From contig NC_061479.1 of assembly GCF_022581195.2 (NCBI RefSeq), positions 558,001-622,000 on the forward strand: a DNA stretch of 64,000 nt, given 5' to 3'. Source of the DNA: Helicoverpa zea (lineage: Eukaryota > Arthropoda > Insecta > Lepidoptera > Noctuidae). The stretch's first letter is position 1. Each line of letters begins with the position of its first letter. Position numbers and translations under genes: made by a program. This document shows, piece after piece, positions 10,426 to 21,496 of this stretch. A model generated the notes under the pieces. It did not search any database and was not told the DNA's origin. It worked only from the letters and a program-made list of their open reading frames with translations.

Positions 10426-10700
10426 GTTGCCTTTTCCCAACTATATTGGGGTCGGCTTCCAGTCTAACCGGATGCAGCTGAGTACCAGTGCTTTACAAGG
10501 AGCGACTGCTCTATCTGACCTCCTCAACCCAGTTACCCGGGAAACCCAACACCCCTTGATTAGACTGGTGTCAGACTTACTGGCTTCTGACTACCTGTAA
10601 CGACTGCCAAAGATGTTCAAATGACAGCTTGGACCTACAGTTTATCGTGCTTTCCGAAACACGGGAGAACTCGTCATGATAAGATGGCCACCCATCCATG
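10426..10700 (-). mobile_element. SINE family A, 5'-truncated
   Basis: Reverse orientation: starts CCTTTTCCCAACTATATTGG and runs through GTAACGACTGCCAAAGATG to the TTTCCGAAACAC part. The head is missing. Confidence 0.75.
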
Positions 10701-10884
10701 GATTGACCTCGAAAACCGTTGCTCGTGGGTAAGTTACCACGAGGTCTTAACTTTTCATAATATATAGGTACTGTTACAGCCTTTTTATTGTCCCACTGCT
10801 GGGCTGCGGCCTCCTCTCACACGGAGAAGGATTGAGCATTAATCACCACGCTTGCTCAATGCGGGTTGTGATTTCAGTCTATAT

Positions 10885-13703
10885 CAGGGGTGGCCAACAG
10901 GTCGATCGCGATCGACCGGTCGATCGCGACTGTTAGTCCAGTCGATCGTGGCAAGGGAAAAAAATGTAAATACCTACGAAGACCAAACTGCCTATAATTT
11001 TTCAATCGCGGTTCCGTCACTGTATTTACGTATCCTCTATTCTACATCTGTAATACGTACGTCTTTTGTTTTCGTTACGCGATGACCAATAATCGGGAAG
11101 CGTGTGGGATACGGGGGAGGGGCGGGTGTCAATCCGTTCCGTGTCACGTCTCAGTCTGTCAGTTGTCATTGACGACCGAAACTACCGGGGTTACGAAGTT
11201 TCGAGGATTACCGATGTAAATTACGACTAGACTCTGTATCACGCGCACCTTATTGTTGTTTACATACATTATGGATAAGTGGTTGAAAAGAAACGCTGAA
11301 GGAACATCAAATGAGGAAAGAAATGCTTCGGAAGGTTCATCAAATAAAGTAAGTTAATATTTTTGATATTGTTACTAGGTATAGCAAACGTTCTCTCAAT
11401 ATGCCTTCTATACTACAAGTAGTACGAAATTTACTTTCAAAATAAGCAAATACAAATAATAAAGCCGATCGTTGGCGAACATTGAGTGATACCTACGTGC
11501 CGCGATATGTCATTGACCTCCCAAGCGCTTCACGAAGATTTCGCGCCCATATTTCAAATTTCTTGAAGTGTATTCTAACATTAGGAAATTAATTCTTATT
11601 AAATTGGATATTTTTACTTTTGTTATTATACAAATAATGTTCCTAATATTGTAATTTAATTTATTGCAGATTCTTGATAAATGTGCTCCAAAGAAATCAA
11701 AAACTTATCACTTTCACCAAGAATGGGAATTGGACTACTTCTTTACTATGGTGAATGGAAACTGTTGCTGCCTAATATGTAATACATCCCTGGCAATACC
11801 CAAAAAAGGAAATTTAGAGCGACATTTTAACACAATGCATAGTAAATATCAGACTGATTTTCCACCTAACAGCGAAATAAGAAAGAGCAAATTGCAATCA
11901 TTAAAATTGCAATTAAAAGTCCAAGAAAACATGTTTTCTGGGCCTATTGAGCAAAGTAAAGCTGCAACTGAAGCTTCTTTCCAAGTAAGCTACAGAATTG
12001 CACAAAAGTGCAAACCTTTTTCCGATGGAGAATACATCAAGGAAATCTTCGAAGAAGTCTCAGATTCGCTGTTCGTGAATTTCAAAAATAAAAACGAAAT
12101 TAAAAAAGCTGTTCATGGTTTACAGCTGTCTCGAAATACTGTGATGCGCCGTATAGAAACAATAAGTAAAAACTTAAACGAACAACTACAAAAAGATATC
12201 GACCTCTGTGTTGCTTTTTCGCTTCAATTTGACGAGTCAACAGATGTCACTGATACAGCACAATTACTTGTTTTTATCCGAATGGTCTTCGAAGATTTCT
12301 CGACCAAAGAAGAACTGTTAAGCATGATTTCCTTAAAAGAAAAAACTCGTGGTTTTGATATATTCACGGCATTCAAAGCATATATTAGCCAGATTAAGCT
12401 ACCCTTGTATAAACTCGTATCAATGACAACTGATGGAGCTCCTGCAATGACAGGTATTCATAAAGGTTTTATTGCTCTTTGTCATAAAGACGAAGATTTT
12501 CCAGACTTCATTAGCTACCACTGCATAATTCACCAACAAGTACTGGCTAGTAAGAGATTAAATACGAAACATGTGATGGATATTTCTTTTAAAATTGTAA
12601 ATTCAATTAAGGGAAAATCCCTCCAAAGGCGGCTCTTTAAACAGCAATTACATGAGAAGGAACCAGAATTGGTATTGCACACTGACGTAAGGTGGTTGAG
12701 TCGAAGCAAGTTTTTGCAAAGGTTTCGAGATCTATTGGACGAAATAATCAAATTTCTTGATGAAAGGGGTGATGATTATCGGCAACTGCGTGATTTAGAC
12801 TGGCAATGTGACTTAGCTTTTTTGGCAGATTTTACTGGAAAATTGAGTACATTAAATCTTAATTTACAAGGCAAGAACAAAACATTAACAGAAATGATGA
12901 GTTCTATTGCAGCATTTCAAAGTCAAGCAGTGTCTATGATAGTTGACATAGAGAAGAAAAGATTTGAACAATTTGTAAACATTAAGGATCATATGGAAAA
13001 ACATCCTACCTACAATTTCATTTCTGAAAAGTACACGACAGAAATTAGGGCAGTGGTAGCAGACTTCGAAATTCGCTTTAGTGATTTCAGAAAAATAGAG
13101 AAGTTGGTTCTATTTGTCAGTTATCCATTTAATGACTCCATTGATCATAATAATATCTATGAATTGGCTACAAAATTTGCAGATACATTTCAAATGGAGC
13201 ACAAGATGTTACAAAACGAAATTATTACTCTGCGCTGCGACATAGTTTTAAAAGCAAGGTCAACCTCAGGTCTAGATTTCTGGGCGTTGGTTTCCAACGA
13301 AAAATATCCAAATTTGAAGAAATGTGTTGAACAACTTCATTCGTGTTTTGGTTCAACATATTTATGTGAGTCAGCATTTTCCTACTTAAAACAAACTAAA
13401 AATAAACATCGTTCACGCTTGACAGACGCTCATACACTAGATTCCTTAAGGTTGGCTATTTCCAACTACAAACCCGATTATGCTAAACTAGTGGAAGATA
13501 CTCAGTCGCAATGCTCACACTAATATATAGATTTATTTTATCTCATTTAAGTTTTCTCTCTTAATAGAATAAAAAATACTACATGTTTGTGTATTGAACT
13601 CTGCTGTTTCATTTAAGGTTTCAAGAAGTATGTAACTGGTAGATCGCACAGGGTTTCATTGGTAGACAAGTGATCTTGGGTCTGATAAAGTTGGCCACCC
13701 CTG
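10885..13703 (+). mobile_element. Apparently intact autonomous hAT transposon
   Basis: 2819 bp. Left TIR CAGGGGTGGCCAAC (10885-10898) and right TIR GTTGGCCACCCCTG (13690-13703) are perfect inverted repeats. They are flanked by the 8-bp target duplication GTCTATAT at 10877-10884 and 13704-13711, the hAT hallmark. Just inside the left end is an 18-bp palindrome built on GGTCGATCG (10900-10917), followed by two more GTCGATCG copies, likely transposase-binding subterminal repeats. One GGTAGATCGC lies near the right end. The element encodes one transposase without disabling mutations. Confidence 0.93.
11271..13523 (+). CDS. hAT transposase (BED zinc finger, GTF2IRD2/ZBED-like group)
   Basis: Two exons: 11271-11348 (26 codons beginning MDKWLKRN) and 11670-13523, joined in phase 0 across a 321-base GTAAGT...TTGCAG intron. 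Product 643 residues. A BED-type zinc finger is at C60, C63, H78, H83. The RNase-H-like catalytic core gives candidate acidic residues D214 (FDESTDVT), D281 (TTDGAPAMTG) and E593 (CESAFS, at the hATC dimerisation region), plus the C-x2-H motif CIIH of the insertion domain. The protein resembles transposases from which vertebrate GTF2IRD2 and some ZBED proteins derive. Exon 1 is below the usual ORF length; I chose its ATG because it gives the MDKWLKR start common in this group and a clean splice. No stops or frameshifts. Confidence 0.9.
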
Positions 13704-13890
13704 GTCTATATAGTCCAGGTTTCCTCAAGATGTTTTCCTTCACCTTTTTATCAGCCATTGGTGTCCAAGATATACTTAGAAAGTACATACACACTTAGAA
13801 ATTTGCATTGGTACTTGCCTGACCTGGAATCGAACCCACACCCTCATACTCAAGAGGTTGGTTCTTTACCCACTTGGCCACTAAGACTCA

Positions 13891-14242
13891 TAATATATGG
13901 TGAAAAGCAAAATTTTTCTTCGGGAAAAAAGGAAAAATTTCTCGAGGATTATTTACTAGTACTGAAAGTAGTTTCATTACTCGCCCGCGGCTCAACAAAA
14001 TATTTGTTGGCAACTTGCGAACAGTTGTGCCCAAAGTTTTATGCTTGTGAATTAAATTTCGAGTAGTTTGTGAAATGCTGAGTGAAAGTTTTTTGAACCT
14101 TTTTTGTGTGTAGGGTTTTACTTTTGAATGTGTAAGATTTTTTTGGTTGAGTAAATAGTGTGATAAGGTAATGCCTGTTATTTTTTTATCAATCGGTTAA
14201 GTTGTTTTAGCGTTATTAAAGTAAGACAGAGTTACTTGTCAT
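13891..14242. other. Intergenic, low information
   Basis: Contains a repeated phrase also seen at 10320-10410 (TTTACTAGTACTGAAAGTAG then CCGCGGCTCAACAAAATATT), so part of this stretch is a copy of that segment. No gene seen. Confidence 0.45.
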
Positions 14243-14440
14243 CCACACTAATACTATAAAGGGGAAACATTTGTTTGTTTGTTTGTTTATACCCTAAAAG
14301 TTCCGAAACTGCTGAACCGATTTGAAAAATTCTGTCACTGTTGGAAAACTACACTGTTCCCGAGTAATATAGGATATATTTTAACCCGGTGCGGGCAGTA
14401 GTTCCCACGGGACGCTTTTGAAACCACAGGAAAACAGCTA
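14243..14440 (-). repeat. RTE-like tail repeat
   Basis: Reverse orientation copy of the repeat at 10021: ACTAATACTATAAAG, GCTGAACCGATTTGAAAAAT, CACTGTTCCCGAGTAATATA. It ends near AAAACAGCTAATAATACTAG. Confidence 0.65.
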
Positions 14441-14756
14441 ATAATACTAGTAAGAATAGCCATCAATAGCCGTACTAAACACAGCATTAAACATTAAACA
14501 AAATACAGAATAAATCCAATTTAAAATATAAATAATCATTAAGTCCCCACTTTACCTCGAAAGGGGGAAAAGGGGCTCTAAATTACTCCCCATTAAGTAT
14601 AACGAGTATCATAAGGCAACTGTAATTGGGAGAACTACGGAATCAGAAGCCTTGGTTATTAAGCTGGGTATTTATGATCAGATCTTCATTGAAATTGTCC
14701 ACTGTTGGGCTTGTATTTTACAAGAAATCCTTTATTAATATTATGACAAGTACCTA

Positions 14757-14905
14757 CCTTTATCATCTCCCGAGCCTTTTCCCAACTATGTTGGGGTTGG
14801 CTTCCAGTCTAACCAGATGCAGCTGAGTACCAGTGTGCCACTAGGAGCGACTGACTATCTAACTTCTTCAACCCTGTTACCCGGGCAACCCAATACCGTT
14901 GCTTA
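14757..14905 (-). mobile_element. SINE family A, truncated
   Basis: Starts TCATCTCCCGAGCCTTTTCC and ends in the CCCGGGCAACCCAATACC region. Confidence 0.75.
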
Positions 14906-15384
14906 ACCTTATGATCGATCAGATTTACTATCCGGTTTAAATTATTTTGCTTTTGTCATTAAATAGTCAATATTTTATCAATTGTTTTTTTTCTATCTTA
15001 ATTAATGAAATACATGCCACATTACATCATATTCACTACTTAAATTCACTATAAACGAAAAAACGAAACAATTTAGTTATAAATACATTTTAGAACGAGT
15101 CGTTAAAAGTTTGAGTACAACTGTCCTGCACTACAATATGGCAGTCGCCGCGGGCTTGCATGTATATGTAAGTGTTGCACACACACAGACAGATTTTAAT
15201 ATATCGTATAAGGACAGTTGATGACGTTAAAACATATTTCTAATGTTATTATTGTGTTTGAAAATAACTATAAGCAATTTTTTTTCTGTTCATCTATCTG
15301 TCTGGTCTTATGTCGTGTCTATTCTGTTAGGAAGACACGATGTTTTTTTTTTCTGTCGCTAGTAATATGTAGTAGTAATTTTTT
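14906..15384. other. AT-rich stretch without a gene
   Basis: No gene. 15100-15170 contains GTTTGAGTACAACTGTCC, faintly like the unit repeated at 16246. Confidence 0.3.
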
Positions 15385-15560
15385 GCGGCTTCACCTGCTT
15401 CCCTTCCGTAGGAATAACTTCCTGCACCCAGTTAAAATATAACCTATGTCACCCAGTTATAACGTAGCGTATACATACGTATAAACTATATCAAAATCGT
15501 TCCAGTAATTTTTGCGTGAAAGAACAAACCATCATACTTATGATGTTAGTAGGATTTCAT
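15385..15560 (+). repeat. RTE-like tail repeat, diverged
   Basis: GCGGCTTCACCTGCTTCCC, CTGCACCCAGTTAAAATATA and GAACAAACCATCATACTTAT mark a diverged copy of the repeat at 10021. Confidence 0.5.
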
Positions 15561-15895
15561 AGACAGACGTACCAAATTCCTACCATTAATAGTATTCCAT
15601 TCATAACTATTGCTATGAACAAGCATAAGCTTTACTATGGATTCATCAGAATATAGATTCCAATATTCACAAGAAACTTAATACAGTGAACTGAACTATT
15701 GAAATACTTAGTTCAGCGGTTCTAGCTTATAGTACGAGTTTGAACCCCGTATGACACGCCTCTACTACTAAGTTTGAGGCAATTTCTACGAGAGGTTTCT
15801 AAACTAAGTCTATTCGGATATGTATATTGATAGACGCGTGTATTTTGATTATTTAAGAGAGAGGTGTTCTTGGCATGATTCTTGACTTTGTTGCA

Positions 15896-15995
15896 CGCTG
15901 GATGCAGGTCGCGTCCAACAGGTATCTGTGGAGATCTAAGGGGGAGGCCTATGTTCAGCAGTGGACGTCCTATGGCTGAGATGATGATGATGATG
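15896..15995 (+). pseudogene. 5'-truncated LINE tail (C-terminal codons of an RTE-like ORF)
   Basis: 15896-15979 is the last 27 sense codons plus TGA of the same LINE protein as at 24031 (…WMQVASNRYLWRS…QQWTSYG), followed by a (GATGAT) tail. A dead-on-arrival insertion. Confidence 0.7.
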
Positions 15996-17035
15996 ACTCA
16001 ATTTTCGAAGACGCCTGGACTGACACGCAGTTGGTTCGAGCACCGGGATAAAAAGTAGCCTTCTTTGATAAATGAGCTATCTAGCATTAAAATATTTTAT
16101 TTTATCGGACTGGTACTTTTTAAGATCACCACCGTAAAAAAGACTCTTCACCTTAATAATATCAGTATAATACATTAACGAGAAAACTATCCAAATGGAC
16201 AGTTACAATCAAATAAACTCAATATACATCTACAGTTAGTTCCCAACTGATGTAAAAGTTTGAGCGCCGCTGTCTCTCTTACAATTTCCTATACGCCGCG
16301 AGCTACGCGGACGCGTTCGGATTTAGTTCGACTGCTGTCTTGTTTGTTTGTACGTTTTATATATTGAATGTGCTTTTCAATACTCGGATTCTACGATAAA
16401 ATATAATATTTCACACTAGTGGATATTTGCATGTGTTTTTTAAAGTGAATTGTCAATTAAGACGAGGTGTCGCACAAAAACCGAGCGAAAAAGCCGTTAG
16501 TGTGGAAGAGTTATTCTTATACGGAATAATACTTCCTGAGATACTAGCATAACAAACGAATATATATACAAACTCTTCAACTTTATAGGTACCTCAATAT
16601 CAATAAGATTTATGTATTAACGAGATACCTGTCCAAATCCTAACGCAATTGATGTAAAATTTTGAGCGCCGCTGACTCGCATACAATTTCCTATACGCCG
16701 CGAGCTACGAGGACGTGTTCAGATTTAGTTCGACTGCTGTCTTGTTTGTTTGTACGTTTTATATATTGAATGTGCTTTTCAATGCTCGGATTCTACGATA
16801 AAATATAATATTTCACACTAGTGGATAAAGTTTTCAAATTGTACTTGACAGCGCTTTTACACAAGTCAATTTTTGCATTTATCGATTATTTGCTGTCGCT
16901 TATTTACGCGCGTCAACGCCAGTATGATTCGAGACGTTTTACGGAAAACCGAGATTTTTTTTTAAGTGGTCTAATACTGCCTAAGAATATCACGTTTAAG
17001 TAAATAAATATACATACTCTTCGGCTTTATACCTG

Positions 17036-17227
17036 ACTAACGTCTGCCAGCGGTTTCACCCGCTCCCGTGGGAACTTCTGCACGAACCCGAAAATTAAGT
17101 AGCATCTAACATTGAAAGTGTTTTTCAAATCAGTCCAATCCGTCCAATCAGTTCTTAGCAATAGCTCGTTTAAGCAAACAAACATACAAACACACAAAAA
17201 ACCCTTCACCTTTATAATATTACTATA
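17036..17227 (+). repeat. RTE-like tail repeat
   Basis: Contains GCGGTTTCACCCGCTCCCGT and GGGAACTTCTGCACG, and ends TTTATAATATTACTATAGAT. It lies between copies 2 and 3 of the 180-bp unit. Confidence 0.65.
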
Positions 17228-17456
17228 GATTTAACGAGAAAACTCTTCAAACGGACACCCAGCTGATGTAAAAGTTTGAGCTCCACTGTCTCGTCTACAA
17301 TTTCCTATACGCCGCGAGCTACACGAATGGTACATGGAGAACAAAATAACTAGCGGAGATGTCATAACGGAAAATCTCCTAAGAAAGTAGCGCGACAACA
17401 TGCGGGTGTTCGGGGGACGAGGAACGTTACTAGCTACGCCCTTACACGCTTTTGAC

Positions 17457-17590
17457 ACATCATCATCTCCCGAGCCTTTCCCAACTATGTTGGGTTCGGC
17501 TTCCAGTCTAACTGGATGCAGCTGAGTACCAGTGTGCCACAAGGAGCGACTGCCCTATCTGACCTCCTCAACCCAGTTACTCGGGCAGTT
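17457..17590 (-). mobile_element. SINE family A, truncated
   Basis: ATCATCATCTCCCGAGCC through CCCAGTTACTCGGGCAG. Confidence 0.75.
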
Positions 17591-18526
17591 ATACGCTTTT
17601 TAAACCCGACCATTTTTTGTAATACCAAAATTCGTTGTCAGAAAGACCCTGCAGGGGGCTGCGGGATTGTTCGCGCGAGTTACCGCGGTTCTGGTACATA
17701 AAGGGCTTAAGAAAGAACATGATGGGTTTTAGTCAGTAAGAGTCTCTCCCTCACGTTGCACACACAGAACGGGTCATTTGAAGATTTCCCATCATATAAA
17801 AAGGTACCTACCTCAAAGAACCAGAAGACCTCGTTGATTAACTCGTAACTGATCATTTTGGTCATGCCCACTGTAAATATTTGACCTAGTAGAAGGCGCC
17901 TGACCTACCTGCCTTATGTTATCTCTGCTCATATTTCCTTACTCCGTGGATAGGATTTAGTTCGACTTCTTTCTTGTTTGTTTGTTCGTTTTATATATTG
18001 AATGTGCTTTTTAATGCTGGCTTGAATTTATAGTTTGAATAGTACGATAAAATGTGATATTTTTACTTGAAGAATTTTCAAATTGTTTGTGTATTTACAT
18101 ATGAAGACTAGCAAGCGCAGCAAAGTCAAAAAGTCAAAGTCAAATCATTTATTTCATTTAGGCCTTTACAAGCACTTATGAACGTCAAAATTATAACTAA
18201 GTTTGATTCTAGTTGCCCATTCCAAAAGTAGCTTCCTATGGAGAAGAACGGGCAAGAAACTCCATGGTTACTCTTTTTAAAAATAATATAGTATTACAGT
18301 TTGTATGTATTGATACATACAGTAAAAGCATGTGAAGATCATGTAGAATCGCAAAGACAAATGAGGATAAAGTGACAATTAAAATGCTACATGGTGTTCA
18401 CATTTACAAATTGGTTTATATTTTGGTACAAAGTTACAAACAAATTTTAATAATCAAAAGATGAATACAATTTTATTTGCTGGTGTAGTTTTAATTTGTT
18501 AATTAATTAGATATTGTCAGTATGTC

Positions 18527-21496
18527 CTATGGAGCAGGACCAGCATGTTTCCAAGCATTTTTATCTTGAATGTAATCTTCTAATTTATAATATGCTTGCT
18601 TACAAAGTGTGGCTTTTATATGAGTTTTAAACCGCAAGTCATTCAATTCCAGAATGTTGTCTGGTATTTTATTATAACATTTGACACAATATCCCATGAA
18701 AGATGTATGTACTTTAGATAATCTAAACTGCGGGATAGCTAACTTATTTTTATTTCTAGTGTTATAATTATGTCTATCACATATTTTATCAAACAAATGT
18801 AAGTTTTTTCTAACATACATGATATTTTCATAAATAAATTGGCAAGGTACGGTCATGATATTAATTTTTTTAAACAGTTCCCTAAGAGATTCACGACCAC
18901 GTAAGTTGTACATAGCTCTGACCGCTCGCTTTTGTAAGATAAATATGCATTCAATGTCAGCAGCTCGTCCCCACAGCAGAATGCCGTACGACATGATGCT
19001 GTGGAAGTAACTAAAATATACCAGTCTAGCTGTTTCTACGTCCGCTAGCTGCCTCATCTTTCTAATAGCATAGGCGGCCGAGCTAAGACGACCCGCAAGA
19101 GATGTTATGTGGGGTCCCCATTGTAGTTTTTTGTCAAGAGTGATTCCCAGGAAAACTGTCTGATTTATAAATTCTAGTTTTTGACTATTGAGTATTATGT
19201 CACATTCACTACTTTTTACATTTGGCAATGAAAATCGAATGCATTTTGTTTTTTTTTCATTAAGAGCCAAGTTATTTGCGTTGAACCAATTTTGAACCTG
19301 GATAATGGAATTGTTTACGTCGTCTAGGTTACGTCTACGTCGATCAATATTAAAAATAAGAGAGGTATCATCGGCAAACAACACCATCCTAGGTTGATTA
19401 TCAAATAGATAGGGCAAATCATTAATATAAACTAAAAAGAGGAACGGACCTAATATGGAACCTTGTGGTACGCCCATTGCCATCATTGAGCCTAGTGAAT
19501 TTACGCCGTTTACTTGAACTTTAAGTTGCCGATCGTTTAGATACGATTTTAATAACTGGAGGGATGTATCTTTGATTCCGTAATGCTCTAGCTTCTGCAA
19601 AAGCGTTTCGTGATTTACGCAGTCAAACGCTTTTGAGAGATCGCAGAAAATTCCAATCGAGTCTTCAGCTTCCTCCCAAGCCTTAAAGATGTGCTTGATC
19701 AAAGTTACACCAGCATCGGTTGTACAGCGACCTTTGGTGAAACCGTATTGTTCGTTATGAAAAATGAAGTTTTTATTGAAATGGCGCAACATTTGTGCAA
19801 GCATCAACTTTTCGAATACCTTGCTGAGAACCGGTAAAACAGAAACGGGTCTATAGTTGTTTGATTCTTTGCTATTTCCCGATTTAAATAAAGGTACTAC
19901 TTTACTGTGTTTCATTAGATCAGGAAACACGCCTTGGTCTACGCTAACATTAAAGATGTAAGCTAAATAGGGTGCAATAGTTTCAATAATTGACCTACAC
20001 ACCTTGACAGACATACCCCAAAGATCTTCTGTTGATTTTATTTTAAGATCTTTAAAGGCCTTAACAACAGCCTCGGGGCTGGTATGTTGAAATTTAAATA
20101 CTGAACTGCATGGCTTTACATTTGTTTTGAGTAAATCGATAGATACGGCGGTTGAAGAATTTAATGATTTTGTAGTTTCGAAAGGTATTTTGGTGAAGAA
20201 TGCTTCAAACTCTTGAGCTACTTCAAGGTTACCGTTGATGAGGCCTTTATGAGTTTCTAGGCTAAAATCAGTTTTGCGAACTTTTCGCCTACCTGTTTCG
20301 TTATTAATTACTGTCCAAGTTGTTTTTATTTTATCCTTAGAATTTTTTATTTTATTTCTAATATGAATAGATTTAGCCTGTTTACAAACGTTTTTAAATA
20401 TTTTCGAATATTTTGAGACGTGGTCACGGAAACTTGGATCGGTGCTATAAGGCTTTAAACCATAAAGTTCAAACAGCTTTTGTCTACTTTTACGAATACC
20501 AGGAGTTGCCCAGTCACTAAATAAGAACTTGGACTTAATCATTTTAGTTTTAACTGGAAAAGCTAAGTTGAATTGTTTGTTTAATATAGAGAAAAAATCG
20601 GCGTAAATATCACTTGAATTTTTAAGATTTAAGCTATGTGCACACAGTTTATCACCTAAAGTTTGATTGAATTTATCGATTTTTTTTAAAGTATATTCCC
20701 TAAATTTTATTTGTGTTTTCTCTGGTGGAGAGTTAGTGCGAAAAGTGACAACTTGTCCGCTGTGATCAGAGGGCAAGTAATTCACTATTTCCTTATGTAG
20801 GTACTCACAGCTGCAAAAAACATTATCTATACAAGTAGCAGTAGTTGGTGTTATCCTAGTAGGTTCTTCGAAAACGTTACGCATATTAAATGATTTAAAA
20901 AGATTTAAGAAACTCGAACTTACAATATTACTTTCTAAAATATTAATATTGAAATCGCCACATATAATGACTGACTTACTACTGCTACTGACTTTTTTCA
21001 AGACATCTTCCATGACAGAATCAAATACACCAAGATTCTGGTGTTGCGGTGGTCTGTAGACACACACTAACACATGCTTATCTAGCTCAACACAGGACAA
21101 TTCAATATTATGTTCCACTGACATATCAACTATATCTTTTCTTACTTTATATTTAATAGGATTTTTTACTAATATTAAGGAGCCACCATGTATCATGGAT
21201 TTCCGGCTAAAGTAACTAGCTACAGAATAATTCTCAAAATTAATAGATTCTACTTGATAATCTTTCAGCCAATGTTCTGTAATACAAATTACATCAAACT
21301 TGGTTTGTTCTAAAACTAATTCTATTTCAAGAAGTTTAGAAGAGCAACTCTGAATATTTTGGTTGAAAAGTTTTAAAATATGTTGCTCACTCTTATGTTT
21401 TTTACAACTAACTAAGTCGCCAGAAGATAACTTGCTACTATCTTTAAAATTATTAAATACTGGAATATCTTCTGTTGTCTTAATAATTAGTTTAAA
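18527..21496 (-). CDS. CR1-like ORF2: AP-endonuclease and reverse transcriptase
   Basis: The first ATG in frame (21196) would remove the front of the endonuclease. The frame is open upstream to 21496, and those codons encode the missing APE start: LKLFNQNIQS and CITEHWL. The frame closes at a TAA at 21499-21497. No ATG occurs in the added stretch of about 100 codons, so the protein is probably made by -1 frameshifting from ORF1. Further motifs: GDFNINIL, SDHSG (endonuclease); NNYRPVSVL, DLSKAFDCV, MGVPQGSILGP and FADD (reverse transcriptase). The C-terminus with YKLEDYIQDKNAW is typical of moth CR1-group elements. About 989 residues and no disabling changes. Confidence 0.88.
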   Translation of the reverse strand, partial: FKLIIKTTEDIPVFNNFKDSSKLSSGDLVSCKKHKSEQHILKLFNQNIQSCSSKLLEIELVLEQTKFDVICITEHWLKDYQVESINFENYSVASYFSRKSMIHGGSLILVKNPIKYKVRKDIVDMSVEHNIELSCVELDKHVLVCVYRPPQHQNLGVFDSVMEDVLKKVSSSSKSVIICGDFNINILESNIVSSSFLNLFKSFNMRNVFEEPTRITPTTATCIDNVFCSCEYLHKEIVNYLPSDHSGQVVTFRTNSPPEKTQIKFREYTLKKIDKFNQTLGDKLCAHSLNLKNSSDIYADFFSILNKQFNLAFPVKTKMIKSKFLFSDWATPGIRKSRQKLFELYGLKPYSTDPSFRDHVSKYSKIFKNVCKQAKSIHIRNKIKNSKDKIKTTWTVINNETGRRKVRKTDFSLETHKGLINGNLEVAQEFEAFFTKIPFETTKSLNSSTAVSIDLLKTNVKPCSSVFKFQHTSPEAVVKAFKDLKIKSTEDLWGMSVKVCRSIIETIAPYLAYIFNVSVDQGVFPDLMKHSKVVPLFKSGNSKESNNYRPVSVLPVLSKVFEKLMLAQMLRHFNKNFIFHNEQYGFTKGRCTTDAGVTLIKHIFKAWEEAEDSIGIFCDLSKAFDCVNHETLLQKLEHYGIKDTSLQLLKSYLNDRQLKVQVNGVNSLGSMMAMGVPQGSILGPFLFLVYINDLPYLFDNQPRMVLFADDTSLIFNIDRRRRNLDDVNNSIIQVQNWFNANNLALNEKKTKCIRFSLPNVKSSECDIILNSQKLEFINQTVFLGITLDKKLQWGPHITSLAGRLSSAAYAIRKMRQLADVETARLVYFSYFHSIMSYGILLWGRAADIECIFILQKRAVRAMYNLRGRESLRELFKKINIMTVPCQFIYENIMYVRKNLHLFDKICDRHNYNTRNKNKLAIPQFRLSKVHTSFMGYCVKCYNKIPDNILELNDLRFKTHIKATLCKQAYYKLEDYIQDKNAWKHAGPAP

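Larger units (their letters stand above)
10770..13890 (-). mobile_element. SINE family B, split by the hAT transposon
   Basis: The two halves are 10770-10876 (TTATTGTCCCACTGCTGGGC...TGAGCATTAATCACCACGC) and 13712-13890. The second half, read on the minus strand, has a tRNA-like head with GGTTCGATTCCAGGTCAGGC-like sequence. It shares head and middle section with the family A SINE at 9507 but has a different 3' body. Removing the hAT and one GTCTATAT joins the halves. Confidence 0.8.
16177..18062 (+). repeat. Repeated ~180-bp unit in up to four copies
   Basis: Copies at 16246-16424 and 16648-16826 match closely (GATGTAAAA, TTTCCTATACGCCGCGAGCT, TTTAGTTCGACTGCTGTC, TTTCACACTAGTGGAT). Partial copies lie at 17261-17323 (left part) and 17946-18062 (right part). 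Each of the first three is preceded by a related TTAACGAGAAAAC-like leader. The copies are in direct orientation with different spacers, so this is local duplication of an unidentified element. Confidence 0.65.

Noticed and set aside
18527..21196. ATG at 21196 as the real start of the CR1-like ORF2
   Set aside because: It would remove conserved endonuclease residues that are encoded in the same open frame upstream.
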